A stretch of 64,000 nucleotides of DNA from Clostridium amylolyticum. GTDB lineage: Bacteria; Bacillota; Clostridia; Clostridiales; Clostridiaceae. A program made the position numbers and the translations under genes. Where the stretch lies: NCBI RefSeq assembly GCF_900142075.1, contig NZ_FQZO01000004.1:308032-372031 (forward strand). Reading direction: 5' to 3'. The number at the start of each line of letters is the position of its first letter. Positions within the stretch are counted from its first letter, which is position 1. The notes below the pieces were generated by a model. The model was not told where the DNA came from, ran no database searches, and worked only from the letters and a program-made list of their open reading frames with translations. Positions 61,835 through 64,000 of the stretch are shown here, one piece after another.

Positions 61835-61868
61835 AAACGGCTTGTACTAAAATTAGTACAAGCCGTTT
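61835..61868 (+). terminator. intrinsic terminator
   Basis: 16-bp perfect stem AAACGGCTTGTACTAA/TTAGTACAAGCCGTTT (61835-61850 with 61853-61868) with a very short loop. Confidence 0.85.
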
Positions 61869-61948
61869 AATTTCTATCCAAGAAAAAACTCCAAAATTCT
61901 CATCCCCCTCATAAAAAAAATAAATCTGCACATAATATAAGCAGCCAT

Positions 61949-61974
61949 TCCAAATCTTTGATTTGGCATGGTCG
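61949..61974. other. short hairpin in intergenic DNA
   Basis: CCAAATC/GATTTGG with a 3-nt loop TTT, imperfectly extended by CAT/ATG; between the previous terminator and the helicase promoter. It lacks a T-run. Confidence 0.45.
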
Positions 61975-62045
61975 CTTACTAAAATGTTTCTAAAATATAA
62001 AACTCCCTGTTATGGTTTACATATAAAAAGTTGGTTAATTATACC

Positions 62046-62287
62046 TTGCAAATGCATAAATACTATGTTATAGTAAGTTGTTCGAAAGACGATGTGAAAA
62101 TTTGAAGATTATATTACATGACCTTCAATCCTGGTAAATGAGAGTTTGAGAAGATATTATTTCTTTGATAATATAGCGTCAGATAAAAACACCGGCTTTT
62201 GAGTATTCCATAGAGGAGCTTCAAATATTAAATATAACAAATTTAAGTTATTTGAAGAAAAGTCAAATCAAAAAGTGAGGATTTTAA
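62046..62287 (+). promoter_or_regulatory. promoter and long leader of the DEAD-box helicase gene
   Basis: TTGCAA (62046-62051), 17-bp spacer, TATAGT (62069-62074) is a good sigma-A promoter. The transcript would have a leader of about 205 nt, with an ATATTAT/ATAATAT hairpin (62154-62175 region) and no small reading frame with a ribosome binding site. Long structured leaders are common for cold-induced DEAD-box helicases. GTGAGG precedes the start codon. Confidence 0.6.
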
Positions 62288-63859
62288 ATGAACGAAATTA
62301 AATTTAACAATTTAGGACTGAATAATAATATACTTAAGTCAATTGATGACATGGGTTTTGAAGAACCATCACAAATTCAAGCTGAAGTTATTCCTGTTCT
62401 TTTACAAGGCTTTGATGCTATAGGTCAAGCGCAAACAGGTACTGGTAAAACTTTAGCCTTTGGTGCTCCAATATTAAATGCTTTGGATCCATCAATAAAA
62501 GGAGTTAAAGCAATTGTACTTACTCCTACAAGAGAACTTGCCATTCAAGTAAATGATGAAATAGCAAGAATAGCTAAATATTCAAGAGTAAGGCTACTAC
62601 CTGTATATGGTGGTCAGCCCATCGATAGACAAATTAGAGCTTTAAGAAACGGTATTGATATTGTAGTTGGTACTCCAGGTAGAATATTAGACCTTTTAAG
62701 AAGAAATGTTCTTCACCTTCAAGATATACAATTTCTTGTACTTGATGAAGCTGATGAAATGCTAAACATGGGATTTATAGATGATATTGAAGAAATAATT
62801 AAAAATTCAAATAAGAGCAGACAAACTTTGTTATTCTCAGCTACTATGCCTGCTGAAATCAAAAAGCTTTCAAAGAGATACATGAAAGATGATACTAAGC
62901 ATATCTCCATAGTTAAAAGTACTGTAACTGTATCTACCATTGATCAATATTATTTTGAAATTAAGCATAAAGATAGATTTGAATCTCTTTGCAGAATTCT
63001 TGATGTAGATGAGCCTTCCAGTGCAATTATCTTCTGTAACACCAAAAGAGGTGTAGATGAACTTGTAGAAACTCTTCAAATTAGAGGCTACAATGTTGAA
63101 GGTATGCATGGTGATATGAGCCAAAACGTAAGATTAAACACTTTAAGAAAATTCAAAGAAGGTTCTCTTGAGTTCCTAGTAGCTACAGATGTTGCAGCAA
63201 GAGGTATAGACGTTGAGAATATCACTCACGTTATAAACTACGATATTCCTCAAGACATAGAATCTTATGTGCATAGAATTGGAAGAACAGGTAGAGCAAA
63301 CAGAACTGGTATAGCCTACTCCCTTGTAACTCCAAGAGAATATATAACTCTTAAGCAAATCGAAAAATATACAAAAAGCAAAATAAAGAGAAAAGATCTT
63401 CCTACCATAGATGATATTTTCTCCTCTAAATACAACAATATTATAAATAGAGTTAAAGAAACTCTTGAAAAAGATGATTATAAAAGATTTGTACCACTTA
63501 CTGCAGAGCTAGATGAAGAATATAACCTAGTAGATGTTGCTGCTGCCTTAATGCATATGGTATATAGCAAAGAAATAAGCTATGAATACACAGAAAACTC
63601 TATAGGAACATCCTCAGCTTTCGTAAGATTATTCCTTACTGTAGGACGTATGGATAGAGTAAATCCAAAGCAAATGCTTCAGTTCTTCAATGACACAGCA
63701 GGAGTAAACAAAGAAGATGTGGGTGACATTGATATAATGGAAAAGTTCTCCTTCGTAGATGTAAGTGAAAGAGCTGTAGACCTACTCCTTAAAAAGAGCA
63801 ACGGCAAAAGATTAGGCAACAGAAAAGTTAAAATAGAAGTTTCTAAGGGAAAAAAATAG
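62288..63859 (+). CDS. DEAD-box ATP-dependent RNA helicase (CshA/DbpA-type C-terminus)
   Basis: 523 residues. All motifs are present: Q motif FEEPSQIQ, I AQTGTGKT, Ia PTRELA, Ib TPGRILD, II DEAD, III SAT, IV-V FCNTKRG and ATDVAARGID, VI HRIGRTGR. The C-terminal part (about 385-523) ends in a DbpA-type RNA-binding region (FSFVDVSERAVDLLLKKSNGK read in segments, NRKVKIEVSKGKK). It unwinds RNA, probably in ribosome assembly and RNA decay. The helicase core length is normal; there is no long Gly-rich tail. Confidence 0.95.
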   Translation: MNEIKFNNLGLNNNILKSIDDMGFEEPSQIQAEVIPVLLQGFDAIGQAQTGTGKTLAFGAPILNALDPSIKGVKAIVLTPTRELAIQVNDEIARIAKYSRVRLLPVYGGQPIDRQIRALRNGIDIVVGTPGRILDLLRRNVLHLQDIQFLVLDEADEMLNMGFIDDIEEIIKNSNKSRQTLLFSATMPAEIKKLSKRYMKDDTKHISIVKSTVTVSTIDQYYFEIKHKDRFESLCRILDVDEPSSAIIFCNTKRGVDELVETLQIRGYNVEGMHGDMSQNVRLNTLRKFKEGSLEFLVATDVAARGIDVENITHVINYDIPQDIESYVHRIGRTGRANRTGIAYSLVTPREYITLKQIEKYTKSKIKRKDLPTIDDIFSSKYNNIINRVKETLEKDDYKRFVPLTAELDEEYNLVDVAAALMHMVYSKEISYEYTENSIGTSSAFVRLFLTVGRMDRVNPKQMLQFFNDTAGVNKEDVGDIDIMEKFSFVDVSERAVDLLLKKSNGKRLGNRKVKIEVSKGKK

Positions 63860-63869
63860 GATTTTTTTC

Positions 63870-63909
63870 AATTTAGAATTGAGAATTTAAAATGTAGAAT
63901 GAAGGACTC
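63870..63909 (+). repeat. fragment of the MITE-like repeat
   Basis: AATTTAGAATTGAGAATTTA followed by AAATGTAGAATGAAGGA, sharing the end sequence of the element at 52788-52963. Just after the helicase gene. Confidence 0.55.
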
Positions 63910-63984
63910 ATAGGCCCCCTCCAAAAGCTGGACTATTAATTCGAATGAAGTTAGAATTAAAATACAGTTAAGAGGAGGTCTTTT

Positions 63985-64000
63985 ATGTCTATAAGGTTTA
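63985..64000 (+). CDS. start of a gene cut by the window end (partial)
   Basis: GAGGAGG at 63971-63977 is followed after 7 nt by ATG (63985-63987) and TCT ATA AGG TTT. Only five codons are visible, so nothing can be said of the product. Confidence 0.4.

Noticed and set aside
1..64000. tRNA or rRNA genes
   Set aside because: No cloverleaf with the T-loop core GGTTCGAATCC or rRNA segment was noticed in the intergenic spaces; a tRNAscan run would be decisive.

Overview
The window is AT-rich, densely coded DNA from an anaerobic, endospore-forming Firmicute, most likely Clostridium sensu stricto. Evidence: a spoVAC-spoVAD-spoVAE cluster, a 2-hydroxyacyl-CoA dehydratase-activase type gene set, strong AGGAGG-type ribosome binding sites, frequent TTG/GTG starts, U-rich intrinsic terminators and ArgR-type and glycine-riboswitch control. 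No rRNA, tRNA, CRISPR array, IS transposase or phage gene was seen. The species cannot be fixed from the sequence alone.

Layout. 1-2.4 kb: a minus-strand sugar-type cluster (start of a membrane transporter, a TIM-barrel enzyme, a ROK regulator with a palindromic operator). 2.4-13.4 kb: a complete eight-gene IMP synthesis operon, transcribed purL-E-C-F-M-N-H-D, with a single-chain PurL of 1285 residues. 13.7-20.9 kb: a glycine-cleavage operon gcvT-H-PA-PB-lpd-lplA behind a tandem glycine riboswitch and a clear promoter. 21-25.7 kb: one 1552-residue secreted multidomain PHP/Big_2 protein. 26-31.6 kb: accessory small genes including an orphan CARF-nuclease (Card1/Can2-like, DUF1887), a YmaF-like His-rich protein and a methyltransferase. 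31.7-36.7 kb: spoVA trio followed by a three-gene split version of a CoA-dehydratase activase. 37-40 kb: two free-standing ATP-cone proteins around a membrane metallopeptidase-TPR gene and a small 51-residue membrane protein. 40.6-48 kb: NapH-type ferredoxin membrane protein and partner, a GHL10 glycosidase, an XRE-HTH/cobalamin-binding protein with the CarH photoreceptor signature, a polysaccharide deacetylase, AI-2E transporter and Nudix hydrolase. 48-52 kb: a MacB-like ABC system with an intervening secreted protein, and a Yip1 protein. 52.2-60.7 kb: MITE-like element, ChrA, PadR regulator, YtxH protein, ArgR-boxed amino-acid ABC transporter, FetAB-like exporter, CNNM/CBS protein. 61-64 kb: a secreted protein of unknown function and a DEAD-box RNA helicase with a long leader.

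How the genes work together. Purine synthesis and glycine cleavage are linked through glycine and one-carbon folates: PurD consumes glycine, PurN and PurH consume 10-formyl-THF, and the gcv operon (with its own lipoate ligase to charge GcvH) feeds methylene-THF. The most interesting items for follow-up are the orphan CARF nuclease, the Cro/CI-type CarH-like cobalamin protein, a shared operator motif linking the PadR regulator to the FetAB-like exporter, and a MITE-like hairpin element that supplies the stop codon of chrA. All functional calls are from reading motifs by eye; no database search was possible.
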